From: Pontibacter virosus
GTDB lineage: Bacteria; Bacteroidota; Bacteroidia; Cytophagales; Hymenobacteraceae
Length of the DNA: 64,000 nt
Direction of reading: 5' to 3'
Assembly: GCF_003096355.1 (NCBI RefSeq)
Contig: NZ_QEKI01000011.1
Location: forward strand, 1 to 64,000
The notes under the pieces were generated by a model. That model saw only the letters and a program-made list of their open reading frames with translations. It was not told where the DNA came from and did no database searches. Every line of letters begins with the position of its first letter. The stretch's first letter is position 1. This document shows positions 17,746 to 28,792 of the stretch, one piece after another. Position numbers and translations under genes: made by a program.

Positions 17746-19596
17746 TTATAGGATGATATTGCTTTGGTATACGGTAACAGAAGCGGCCGGCAGTTCTACT
17801 TCCTGACCTGCGCTCAACTCCTGCGGCAACGCTATACCTGCCCCGCCATACCTGTTCTCATCTGAATGCAGCACCAGTTTCCATGCAGCACCCACCTCTT
17901 TCACTACTTTAATTTTTTGAGGTTGGTTACTTATGTTAAATAAGGCATAGAGATACGGACTCTCACCGGAGTGGATCAAATGCAACACCTGGGTATGGCT
18001 GTCCGCTGCAACATGCAGGCGGGCCTTGTCAGGTCTTGTCAGGGCAGGGGCTGACTTGCGGAGCCGGATAAGCGCCTTGTAGAAGTCACGCAGCTGGCGG
18101 TGTTTTTCACTGTGCTCGTACGTACGCTGCAGTTTCGATTGGTTAAACGTCTCCTCTGACTGCGGATCCGGTGCCTCACCCTGCCAGGCAAAAGCCGAGA
18201 ATTCTTCTTTGCGTCCATTTCGCACGGCCTCTACCAGGTCTTTGTCAGAGTGGCTCACAAAGTACAGGAACGGATTTTCCTCACCATATTCTTCGCCCAT
18301 GAACAGCATGGGTGTAAAAGGGGAGAGCAGCACCAAGCCGGCCGCCACTTTGAGCATGTCGTAAGAAACCAGTTGCGGCAATCGCTCGCCGAGCATGCGG
18401 TTGCCCACCTGGTCGTGGTTTTGGGAGCAGACCACAAACTGACGGGCGGGGTTGGCGGTGGCGTCGCTACCGAAGGTGCGCTTGCGGTGCTCGGAGTAAA
18501 GGCCGTCGTACACAAAGCCATGTTGCAGTGCTTTTTGCAGTTGCTCCAGTTTGCCAAAGTCGCTGTAGTAGCCGGAGTCCTCGCTCGTAAGCAGCGCGTG
18601 TACGGCATGATGGAAATCGTCGCTCCACTGCGCTGCCAGTCCAAAGCCGCCTTTCTCCACCGGATTGATGATGCGTACATCGTTCAGGTCGCTTTCTGCA
18701 ATCAGGATGAAGGGGCGGCCCAACTGCTGCTCCAGGTGCTCCACCTGCTCCTGCAACTCCAGCAAAAAGTGCTTGGCGCCTGTGTCGAGGATGGCGTGCA
18801 CGGCATCGAGGCGCAAAGCATCGATGTGGTAATCGCGCAACCATAGCAGGGCGTTCTGGATGAAAAAGTTGCGCACATGGTCGCTGTGGGCATCATCAAA
18901 ATTGAGTGCCTTGCCCCAGGGCGTATTATACTTATTAGTGAAGTAAGGACCGAAGTCATTGAGGTAATTGCCTTCCGGACCCAGGTGGTTGTACACCACA
19001 TCCAGCACCACGGCTATACCTGCAGCATGGCAGGCGTCCACCAGTTTTTTCAGTCCCTCAGGACCACCGTACGAATTCTGCACCGCCGAAGGGTATACGC
19101 CATCATAGCCCCAGTTACGACTGCCAGCAAAAGCAGCTACCGGCATCAGTTCGATGGCCGTTATACCTAAATCCACCAACTCCGGAAGTTTCTCGATGAT
19201 ACCCTGAAAAGTGCCCTCCTCGGAAAAGGTGCCCACGTGCAGTTCGTAGATGATGTACTGCTCCAGCGGCAGCGGTTTCCAATGTTTGTCGGTCCAGTTA
19301 AAGTCAGCGTGACTAACCACGGCTGAGGGTTCATGCACCCCATCGGGTTGAAAATGAGAGGCGGGGTCGGGCCGTTCCATGTCTTCGTCAAGCCGCAAGG
19401 TATAGCGGGCTCCCGGACCCGTTTCTTCGCTTAGGGCGGTCCAGTAATGGAAGGCTTCCTGCTGCAGTGGTATTATCTTATCGTTATCTTTTAACACCAC
19501 GTCCACCTGCGTGGCGGTCGGTGCCCAAACCGTGAACAAGGTGCCTTTGCCAGGGGTATAATGTGCTCCTATTTCTCGTGTTATGCTCATTTTCAA
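17746..19596 (-). CDS. treZ: Malto-oligosyltrehalose trehalohydrolase
   Basis: GH13_10 enzyme that releases trehalose from maltooligosyl trehalose made by TreY. 616 residues: an N-terminal CBM48-like domain (GAHYTPGKGTLFTVWAPTA), then the barrel with YELHVGTFSEEGTF, nucleophile D264 (IDALRLDAVHAI), acid E301 (LIAESDLND) and SQNHDQVGNR. ATG at 19596 is used; the ATG two codons later (MSITREIG) is equally possible. First gene of the minus-strand glucan-to-trehalose unit and divergent from glgE, with 204 bp between them that should hold both promoters. Confidence 0.97.
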   Translation of the reverse strand: MKMSITREIGAHYTPGKGTLFTVWAPTATQVDVVLKDNDKIIPLQQEAFHYWTALSEETGPGARYTLRLDEDMERPDPASHFQPDGVHEPSAVVSHADFNWTDKHWKPLPLEQYIIYELHVGTFSEEGTFQGIIEKLPELVDLGITAIELMPVAAFAGSRNWGYDGVYPSAVQNSYGGPEGLKKLVDACHAAGIAVVLDVVYNHLGPEGNYLNDFGPYFTNKYNTPWGKALNFDDAHSDHVRNFFIQNALLWLRDYHIDALRLDAVHAILDTGAKHFLLELQEQVEHLEQQLGRPFILIAESDLNDVRIINPVEKGGFGLAAQWSDDFHHAVHALLTSEDSGYYSDFGKLEQLQKALQHGFVYDGLYSEHRKRTFGSDATANPARQFVVCSQNHDQVGNRMLGERLPQLVSYDMLKVAAGLVLLSPFTPMLFMGEEYGEENPFLYFVSHSDKDLVEAVRNGRKEEFSAFAWQGEAPDPQSEETFNQSKLQRTYEHSEKHRQLRDFYKALIRLRKSAPALTRPDKARLHVAADSHTQVLHLIHSGESPYLYALFNISNQPQKIKVVKEVGAAWKLVLHSDENRYGGAGIALPQELSAGQEVELPAASVTVYQSNIIL

Positions 19597-19800
19597 TGTT
19601 TTTACGCCTGATTCTTAACTCGCTTATACGCGAATAGGTTGTTCTTTTTTAGCCAATCTGATCTTTTCTGATTCTAAAGTTTACCTGCAACCCACTTAAC
19701 ACAAGGCGTAGGCAGCGCAGCTGGTTCTACATCGAAACCTATTGCGCGCGCATGCAGTACCTATTAGCTATTCTTCATCAAATCAGGAAAAAAAGCATAC

Positions 19801-21822
<2,022 letters not shown>

Positions 21823-21837
21823 AACAGAAAAAACTAT

Positions 21838-24800
21838 ATGGCAGAGGACAACACCCTTCTCGACGACAACATTCACTGGTACAAAGACGCCATCATTTAC
21901 GAGTTGCACATCAAAGCCTTTATGGATGGCAACGGCGATGGCATCGGCGACTTTAAAGGCCTGATGCAGAAGCTCGACTACCTGGAAGAGCTCGGCGTAA
22001 CCGCTATCTGGCTCTTGCCTTTTTACCCGTCGCCGCTCAAAGACGACGGCTACGACATTGCCGACTACTACAGCATCAATCCGAGCTATGGTACCATGCA
22101 GGATTTCAAGCTGTTCGTGAAAGAGGCACACCGCCGCGGGCTGAAGGTGATCACTGAGTTGGTCATCAACCACAGCTCCGACCAGCACCCCTGGTTCCAG
22201 CGGGCACGTCGTGCAAAGAAGGGCTCCAAGTACCGCAACTACTACGTGTGGTCCGACGACCCGACGCAGTACAAGGACGTGCGCATTATTTTTACCGATT
22301 ATGAGCCTAGCAACTGGACCTGGGACCCGGTAGCAGGGCAATACTACTGGCACCGCTTCTTCCACCACCAGCCCGACCTGAATTTCGACAACCCGGACGT
22401 GCAGCAGGAGGTGTTCAAGATGCTCGATTACTGGTTCGACATGGGCGTAGATGGTTTCCGTCTGGATGCAGTACCCTACCTGTTTGAGCGCGAAGGTACC
22501 AATGGCGAGAACCTGCCTGAGACCCACGACTTCCTGAAAAAACTGCGTGCCCACGTCGACAAGAAATACGAGGGCAAGCTGCTACTGGCTGAGGCGAATA
22601 TGTGGCCTGAGGATTCGGCATCATACTTTGGTGATGGCGACGAGTGCCACATGAACTATCACTTCCCGATCATGCCGCGTTTGTTCATGTCGGTGAAGAT
22701 GGAAGACCGCTACCCGATCATCGATATCTTCGACCAGACGCCGGCCATACCGGAAACCTGCCAGTGGGCGATGTTCCTGCGCAACCACGATGAACTTACG
22801 CTCGAGATGGTGACCGACGAGGAGCGCGACTACATGTACAAAGTGTATACCCGCGATCCGCTGGCCAAAATCAACCTGGGTATACGTCACCGCCTGGCCC
22901 CGCTGCTGGGTAACGACCGCGCCAAGATTGAGCTGATGAACGTACTGCTCTTCTCCATGAAGGGTACACCGGTGGTGTACTATGGCGACGAGATCGGTAT
23001 GGGCGACAATTACTATCTGGGCGACCGCGACGGCGTGCGCACACCGATGCAATGGAACGACAACCGCAATGCCGGCTTCTCCACCGCCAATCCGCAGAAG
23101 CTATACCTGCCCGTGATCATCGACCCGGAGTACAAGTATGAATCTGTGAACGTGGATACACAGCAGCACAATGCCAACTCACTATTGTGGTGGATGCGCC
23201 GCGTCATCAACATGCGCAAACGCTACAAGGCCTTTGGTCGTGGCGAGATACGTTTCCTGAACCCGTCCAACGCCAAAGTGCTGGCTTTTGTGCGCTCTTA
23301 TCAGGACGAGAACATTCTGGTAATTGCCAACCTGTCGCGCTTCCCGGAGGCTGTGGAGCTCGACTTGCCGGAGTTCAGAGGCTACGTGCCGGTGGAGGTG
23401 TTCAGCAAAAACAAATTCCCGCAGATTAAAGAAGATAGCTATGTGCTCACGATGGGAGCGCATGGATACTACTGGTTTGAGCTGCAGCCGCAGGAAGTAA
23501 GCGGTCGCGAAGGACTCGACATGAAAAAGCCGGCCATGCAACTGCCACCGCTCAGCCAGCCTATACCTTCCCGTGCGCTCAAAACACTCGAGAGCAAGGT
23601 GCTGCCGCCATATATCCTGAACCGCCGTTGGTTTGGGGGCAAGGCCCGTACGATTCAGCGCATGCAGGTGATCAGCAACACACCGATGACGTTCGGCCGA
23701 TTTGCCGCTTCGCTGCTGTTTATTGAGGTGAACTACAACGAAGGGCTGCCGGAACTCTACCAGTTGCCAATTGCCTTTGCCAGTGGAGAACAGGAAGAGG
23801 AACTGATCGCTACCCAACCGAATAGCGTAATCGCCCGTGTCACCCTGGATGGAAAAGAAGGCATCCTGTACGATGCGGTCTATTCTGAGGATTTCCGCCA
23901 GCTGTTGCTCAATTTGATGGCCAAACGCAAAAGCATTAAAGTGGACGGCGCTGAACTGGTTGGTACCGGAAGTCGAAGTATTGCCAGCAAAATAAAGGAA
24001 ATTGGTCAACCGCTTTCTTCTAAAATACTGGGAGCCGAGCAGAGTAACACATCGGTGCTGTACGACAATCAGTTTTTCCTGAAGGTATACCGCAAGCTCG
24101 ACCGTACCCAAAACCCTGATGTAGAGATCGTGCAGGCACTCACGGATAGAGAATTTGCAAACGTGCCGATGTACCTGGGCTCGATAGAACATGAAGAGGA
24201 GGGCAAACCGCCGATGGTGCTCGTGATGCTGCAGGAACTGGTGCCTAACCAGGGCGATGCCTGGGTATACATGGAGGATTCACTTAAACGCTTTTTTGAG
24301 CGATTGCAGACCCATAAGGACCACGAGCCGCTGACTGATACCACTGGCACCCTGGCCAGTCCTGTGCCATTCTCGGAAGCGCCGGAGCACATGCAGCTGC
24401 AGTTAGGAGGCGCGTCTGTGGAGCGCATCGAGTTACTGGGGCAGCGCACGGCCGAAATGCACCTGGCGCTGGCTGATATAATTGAATCCAAAGACTTTAC
24501 ACCGGAGGCCTTCTCGCTGCACTACCAGCGCTCACTTTACTCGTCGCTGACCTCGCTGGTGCGCAGTAATTTCGACAGTCTGAAAAAGCACTTGCCTAAC
24601 CTGCCGGATGCCGTGCGGGCGGAGGCCGAAGAAGTACTGCAAATGCGACAAGAGATACTGGAGCGGTTTAAAATGATCTTCCGCCGCAAGATAGATACCC
24701 AGAAAATACGCACCCACGGCGATTACCACCTGGGCCAGGTGCTCTTTACGGGGCGTGACTTTGTGATCATTGACTTTGAGGGGGAGCCCGCCCGTTCATT

Positions 24801-25170
24801 CAGCGAACGCCGACTCAAACGCTCTCCGTTGCGCGACGTGGCCGGTATGATCCGCTCGTTCCATTATGCAGCCTACAATGCGCTGTTCCAGCAGGACAAT
24901 TTCCGAAAAGACGACAGCGCCTACCTGGAGCAATGGGCCGAGCAGTGGTACCACTACGCCAGCGGTTTCTTTATGCACACCTATCTGGACAAAACGCAGG
25001 GCGCGGGCATTGTACCCGGCAACGAAGAAGACATCCAGGTGCTGATGGAGACCTTCCTGCTCGAAAAGGCGATCTACGAGTTGGGCTATGAACTGAACAA
25101 CCGTCCGGATTGGGTGCTCATCCCGATCAGAGGCATAAAGTACATCATGAGGAAATATCAGAATGGCTAA
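21838..25170 (+). CDS. treS: Trehalose synthase fused to maltokinase (TreS-Pep2)
   Basis: A bifunctional protein of 1110 residues. The first 560 or so form GH13_16 trehalose synthase, which interconverts trehalose and maltose: WYKDAIIYELHIKAFMDGNG, nucleophile D210 (GVDGFRLDAVPYL), acid E252 (LLLAEANMWPED) and D318 (LRNHDELTLEM). The C-terminal half is a maltokinase with LPPYILNRRWFGGKART at its start and the kinase catalytic loop HGDYHLGQVLF followed by VIIDFEGEPARSFSERR. The kinase half makes maltose 1-phosphate for GlgE. Fusion of the two is known in several phyla. The final 8 bp overlap the start of glgB. Confidence 0.96.
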   Translation: MAEDNTLLDDNIHWYKDAIIYELHIKAFMDGNGDGIGDFKGLMQKLDYLEELGVTAIWLLPFYPSPLKDDGYDIADYYSINPSYGTMQDFKLFVKEAHRRGLKVITELVINHSSDQHPWFQRARRAKKGSKYRNYYVWSDDPTQYKDVRIIFTDYEPSNWTWDPVAGQYYWHRFFHHQPDLNFDNPDVQQEVFKMLDYWFDMGVDGFRLDAVPYLFEREGTNGENLPETHDFLKKLRAHVDKKYEGKLLLAEANMWPEDSASYFGDGDECHMNYHFPIMPRLFMSVKMEDRYPIIDIFDQTPAIPETCQWAMFLRNHDELTLEMVTDEERDYMYKVYTRDPLAKINLGIRHRLAPLLGNDRAKIELMNVLLFSMKGTPVVYYGDEIGMGDNYYLGDRDGVRTPMQWNDNRNAGFSTANPQKLYLPVIIDPEYKYESVNVDTQQHNANSLLWWMRRVINMRKRYKAFGRGEIRFLNPSNAKVLAFVRSYQDENILVIANLSRFPEAVELDLPEFRGYVPVEVFSKNKFPQIKEDSYVLTMGAHGYYWFELQPQEVSGREGLDMKKPAMQLPPLSQPIPSRALKTLESKVLPPYILNRRWFGGKARTIQRMQVISNTPMTFGRFAASLLFIEVNYNEGLPELYQLPIAFASGEQEEELIATQPNSVIARVTLDGKEGILYDAVYSEDFRQLLLNLMAKRKSIKVDGAELVGTGSRSIASKIKEIGQPLSSKILGAEQSNTSVLYDNQFFLKVYRKLDRTQNPDVEIVQALTDREFANVPMYLGSIEHEEEGKPPMVLVMLQELVPNQGDAWVYMEDSLKRFFERLQTHKDHEPLTDTTGTLASPVPFSEAPEHMQLQLGGASVERIELLGQRTAEMHLALADIIESKDFTPEAFSLHYQRSLYSSLTSLVRSNFDSLKKHLPNLPDAVRAEAEEVLQMRQEILERFKMIFRRKIDTQKIRTHGDYHLGQVLFTGRDFVIIDFEGEPARSFSERRLKRSPLRDVAGMIRSFHYAAYNALFQQDNFRKDDSAYLEQWAEQWYHYASGFFMHTYLDKTQGAGIVPGNEEDIQVLMETFLLEKAIYELGYELNNRPDWVLIPIRGIKYIMRKYQNG

Positions 25171-27508
25171 GAAAAAGGAACAGGAAAACACACAGCAGAA
25201 CCCACTGACAGGTATGGAAACCGGTACCGGCGCAGCCATGAACGAAGGCACCGAACCAAACAAAACAGGGGGAAGAAAGAAAAGCAAGAAGGATGAAGGT
25301 AAGGCCACTGTGGAAGTGCAGTCTGGTAGTGCAGCAGCCCAACCCAAAAGGGGCAGGCCACGCAAAACGGACAACTCCGCTAAGGAGAGTGCAGCTGAGG
25401 AAATGATGGTGAAGCCAAAGCGGGGTCGTGCAGCTACAGCTACTTCAGTTGGACCAACTGCTGGGCAAAGTGAAACCAAACCGAAGCGAGGCAGGTCGAA
25501 TAAACCCGTAGCGCTGCAACAGGAGGCCCAGGAGGCAGGTCTGTCGACCACGCCTGCACCGGTGCTGGAGCAGCCCCGGCAGGAGCAGACCGGACCGGTC
25601 TACTACGATGTTAGCCGGCTTTCTGAGTTTGATGTATACCTGTTCCGCGAAGGCCGCCACTTTAACCTGTACGAGAAACTGGGTTCGCACCTGATGGAAC
25701 GACAAGGCACCAAAGGGGCATACTTTGCGGTATGGGCCCCGAATGCCGAGCAGGTATCCGTGATGGGCGACTTTAACTCCTGGAACCGAGAAAGCCACCA
25801 ACTGCAGGCGCGTGCTGATAACTCCGGCATCTGGGAAGGCTTTATTCCGGATGTGCAGGCAGGCATGCTGTATAAGTACCACATCAAGTCGCGCTACCAC
25901 ATGTACCATGTCGAGAAGAGCGACCCTTTTGCGCTACGCCGCGAAAAGCCTCCGCAAACGGCTTCGGTAGTGCACGAGTTCCGCCATACTTGGCAGGACC
26001 AGAACTGGTTGGCACAGCGCAAGTCGCGCCATGGCCAGCCGCAGCCTTATTCTGTGTATGAAATGCATGTGGGCTCGTGGCGCCGCAAGCCCGAAGACAA
26101 CAACCGTCCACTGACTTACCGCGAACTGGCTGAGGAACTGCCCGCTTACGTCAAAGATCTGGGCTTTACGCACGTGGAGTTCATGCCGGTTATGTACCAT
26201 CCCTTCAGTGGCTCCTGGGGCTACCAGATCACGGGCTATTTTGCGGCAGCCAGTCTCTACGGTTCGCCCGAAGACCTGATGTTCCTGATCGATGCCCTGC
26301 ACCGCGAAGGCATCGGGGTGATCATGGACTGGGTGCCCTCGCACTTCCCGTCCGATGAGCACGGTTTGGCTTACTTCGACGGCACGCACCTGTTCGAGCA
26401 CGCCGATCCGCGCAAAGGCTACCACCCGGACTGGAACAGCTACATTTTCAACTACGGTCGCAACGAGGTGCGTTCTTTCCTGATCAGCAACGCACTGTTC
26501 TGGCTGGATAAGTATCATGTGGATGGCCTGCGGGTAGATGCCGTCGCCTCGATGCTATACCTGGACTACAGCCGCAAGCACGACGAGTGGATCCCGAACG
26601 AGTTTGGCGGACGCGAGAACCTGGAGGCGATTTCTTTGCTGAAAGATTTTAATGAAGCCGTGCACACGCAGTTCCCGGAAACGCTCACGATTGCGGAAGA
26701 ATCCACGGCCTGGCCTCAGGTGACGGGCAAGGTAGCAGACGGCGGTCTGGGCTTTGACATGAAATGGATGATGGGTTGGATGCACGACACGCTTACCTAT
26801 TTTTCCAAAGACCCGATCTACCGCAGGCACCACCAGGGTGATATCACCTTCAGTATTATCTACGCGTTCAGCGAGCACTTCATGCTACCGCTCTCGCATG
26901 ATGAAGTGGTGCACGGGAAAGGCTCCCTGATTCGCAAGATGCCGGGCGATGAGTGGCAGGCTTTTGCCAACCTGCGGGCGCTCTATACTTACATGTACGC
27001 GCACCCAGGCGCCAAACTCCTGTTTATGGGCGGCGAAATGGCACAAAGCACCGAGTGGAACCATGACAGCAGCCTGGACTGGCACTTGCTGCAGTATGGC
27101 AACCATGCAGGTATACAGGAGCTCATACGTGCTCTGAACCATACCTATCAGCAGGAGCCGGCCCTCTACGGGAAAGCGTTTGAACCAGCAGGCTTTGAGT
27201 GGATTGACTATAATGATGCCCATAACAGTGTGATCAGTTTCCTGCGCAAAGGAGAGCGGCCGGAAGAGCAACTGCTGGTGGTTTGTAATTTCACGCCGGG
27301 CGTGCACGACAACTACCGCCTGGGCGTACCGACCGGTGGCAATTGGGTAGAGGTGTTCAACAGCGATGATAGCCTTTTCGGTGGAAGCAACTTCCATAAC
27401 CACGGCACGCTGCAGGCTATACCTGATTCCTTCCATGGGCATGATTACTCCATTGTGCTGAAACTCCCACCTATGGCGGTGGTGTATTTTAAGTACCAGC
27501 CAGCGTAG
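25163..27508 (+). CDS. glgB: 1,4-alpha-glucan branching enzyme with AT-hook-like N-terminal tail
   Basis: GH13_9 enzyme that introduces alpha-1,6 branches into glycogen-like glucan. Residues 1-145 are low-complexity, rich in Lys, Gly, Glu and Ala, with three basic motifs: PKRGRPRK (61-68), KPKRGRA (84-90) and KPKRGRS (106-112). The enzyme proper follows: CBM48 (GAYFAVWAPNAEQVSVMGDFN), nucleophile D459 (GLRVDAVASM), acid E512 (TIAEESTAWP) and LSHDEVVHGKGS. The start overlaps treS by 8 bp (ATGGCTAA), implying coupled translation. A strong terminator follows at 27542, so this closes the glgE-treS-glgB operon. The tail is not needed for the known activity. Confidence 0.96.
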   Translation: MAKKKEQENTQQNPLTGMETGTGAAMNEGTEPNKTGGRKKSKKDEGKATVEVQSGSAAAQPKRGRPRKTDNSAKESAAEEMMVKPKRGRAATATSVGPTAGQSETKPKRGRSNKPVALQQEAQEAGLSTTPAPVLEQPRQEQTGPVYYDVSRLSEFDVYLFREGRHFNLYEKLGSHLMERQGTKGAYFAVWAPNAEQVSVMGDFNSWNRESHQLQARADNSGIWEGFIPDVQAGMLYKYHIKSRYHMYHVEKSDPFALRREKPPQTASVVHEFRHTWQDQNWLAQRKSRHGQPQPYSVYEMHVGSWRRKPEDNNRPLTYRELAEELPAYVKDLGFTHVEFMPVMYHPFSGSWGYQITGYFAAASLYGSPEDLMFLIDALHREGIGVIMDWVPSHFPSDEHGLAYFDGTHLFEHADPRKGYHPDWNSYIFNYGRNEVRSFLISNALFWLDKYHVDGLRVDAVASMLYLDYSRKHDEWIPNEFGGRENLEAISLLKDFNEAVHTQFPETLTIAEESTAWPQVTGKVADGGLGFDMKWMMGWMHDTLTYFSKDPIYRRHHQGDITFSIIYAFSEHFMLPLSHDEVVHGKGSLIRKMPGDEWQAFANLRALYTYMYAHPGAKLLFMGGEMAQSTEWNHDSSLDWHLLQYGNHAGIQELIRALNHTYQQEPALYGKAFEPAGFEWIDYNDAHNSVISFLRKGERPEEQLLVVCNFTPGVHDNYRLGVPTGGNWVEVFNSDDSLFGGSNFHNHGTLQAIPDSFHGHDYSIVLKLPPMAVVYFKYQPA

Positions 27509-27541
27509 TGGTTTTGGGTCAAAAGTATTGGTTGATAATAG

Positions 27542-27579
27542 AAAAGAGCGTCTGCCCAATACCGGGCAGACGCTCTTTT
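27542..27579 (+). terminator. Intrinsic terminator of the glgE-treS-glgB operon
   Basis: Perfect 16-bp stem (AAAAGAGCGTCTGCCC and its complement) with a 6-nt loop AATACC, followed on the plus strand by TCTTGTTTT-type sequence. It lies 33 bp past the glgB stop. The A-tract on the left arm makes it usable in both directions, but no minus-strand gene ends here. Confidence 0.9.
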
Positions 27580-27699
27580 CTTGTTTTAAATAGCCGTTTG
27601 TTGTGTTAGTTTGCAACTGGCGTAGTTATGGCTGTTGCAGTTATAGTAGCTTTCTTTGTTTCATGGCTTCGCCTATACCTATTTATTGACAGTACAGAA

Positions 27700-27770
27700 A
27701 AGTCCCCTTCGAAGTCGAAGATCCGGGACTTGTTTCGGGAGGGGAAGGGGGATGACAATTGTGCACGCGA
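27700..27770. repeat. Dispersed non-coding repeat, copy 1
   Basis: The block at about 27700-27770 contains TTCGAAGTCGAAGATCC, GGACTTGTTTCGGGAG and GATGACAATTGTGCACG. Closely similar blocks occur in the same order and orientation at about 34111-34182. Neither copy lies in a supported gene. It sits between the glgB terminator and the end of the convergent membrane protein gene. Confidence 0.65.
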
Positions 27771-27788
27771 ATACTCAAAACCCAGCTA

Positions 27789-28388
27789 CTACTTCCCCTT
27801 CCTGAGCGGCAAAAACTTGGTAAAACTTCGCTTGCGTTCGCCCTCCTCGCTGGGAAGACTTGTGTCCGAAACCGAGCGTACATCTTCGATGGAGTAAAAA
27901 GCGTTGGGGTTGTAGTCGCGGATAATGTCGATGACTTCTGTCATTTTCTTGCGCTTCACAATCATGAAAAGCAGATTGACTTTGCCACGCGAGCCTTTCG
28001 CGTCCAAAGCGGTGAGGCGGTAGCCTCTGTTGGTCAGGCGACTGATGAGCTCGTCGCCTGAATCTACCGTGATAACCCGCACCACGACCTGGCCCAAGGC
28101 CAGCATCTGCTCAATGCGCAGCCCCAAGAAATTGCCCGCGGCAAATCCGCCCGCCCAGGCAAGGTAGGACGCAAAGTTGCTCAGGTTCTGCATCACCTGC
28201 GTGATGGCTACGAGCCAAATGAGTACTTCCACGAAGCCTAGCAGCGGAGCAATGGTTTTGTCGCCTTTCGAGATGAAAACAATACGGAGGGTGCCCAGCG
28301 TAACGTCCATGATGCGGGCCAGAAAAATAAGAGCAGGTATAATGACCCAATTGACGATTTCCGGGTCAATTCCTTTAAAGTAATCCAT
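27789..28388 (-). CDS. DUF2179/UPF0316 family membrane protein
   Basis: 199 residues. Three hydrophobic segments in the N-terminal half (WVIIPALIFLARIMDVTLG, LLGFVEVLIWLVAITQVM, YLAWAGGFAAGNFLG) are followed by a cytosolic alpha/beta domain of the DUF2179 type (VVRVITVDSGDELISRLTNRGY, MIVKRKKMTEVIDIIRDYNPNAFYSIEDV). The ATG at 28388 (MDYFKGIDPEIV) is favoured over one 17 codons earlier because it leads directly into the first conserved segment. Function unknown in the family. Convergent with glgB and not obviously linked to it. Confidence 0.85.
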   Translation of the reverse strand: MDYFKGIDPEIVNWVIIPALIFLARIMDVTLGTLRIVFISKGDKTIAPLLGFVEVLIWLVAITQVMQNLSNFASYLAWAGGFAAGNFLGLRIEQMLALGQVVVRVITVDSGDELISRLTNRGYRLTALDAKGSRGKVNLLFMIVKRKKMTEVIDIIRDYNPNAFYSIEDVRSVSDTSLPSEEGERKRSFTKFLPLRKGK

Positions 28389-28792
28389 GGGGTGATTTGT
28401 TCTTTGGCTAATGTGTAAGCTGTTACTGACAACGACCAAAAATAGTTTTCTGATTTAAACAGGGTTGGTCTTGTGCAGTGCTTCCGGGCGAGGCCCTTTT
28501 ATAAAGGTACTAAGTTTTTTGCGTATATGGTACCTTATCTCCGGATATGGCTTATATGGCTAGGTATAAAGGGGATGACCTTGCAGATAGGTAGGTGTAG
28601 TGGCAGGCAGCGATTTTATTTCATATTAATTTTACTATATAGTCAAAACGTGCGCCCAATTATATCCGTATGTTATAAAGACTGCCTGTACCATAATTTG
28701 ACGAAGCATATTTTTTAAAATCCGGACCCTGAATGCAGCTGGCTCACACCCTGGGTCGGTTGCTGCAGATGCCAGACATAAGGTGTAATCAC
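28389..28792. other. Intergenic region before the otsA-otsB fusion, no gene seen
   Basis: 404 bp between divergent genes. The part from about 28610 to 28715 is AT-rich and probably holds the promoter for the trehalose phosphate synthase gene, but I find no exact TAnnTTTG element at a convincing spacing. Short open frames here have no recognisable content. Confidence 0.4.

Noticed and set aside
23182-24192. Minus-strand frame of 336 codons opposite treS-maltokinase
   Set aside because: Long but opposite a complete enzyme with all motifs; no homology recognised in its sequence.
28473-28718. Open frame of 81 codons before the otsA-otsB fusion
   Set aside because: AT-rich, no conserved features, and it occupies the region where the promoter should be.
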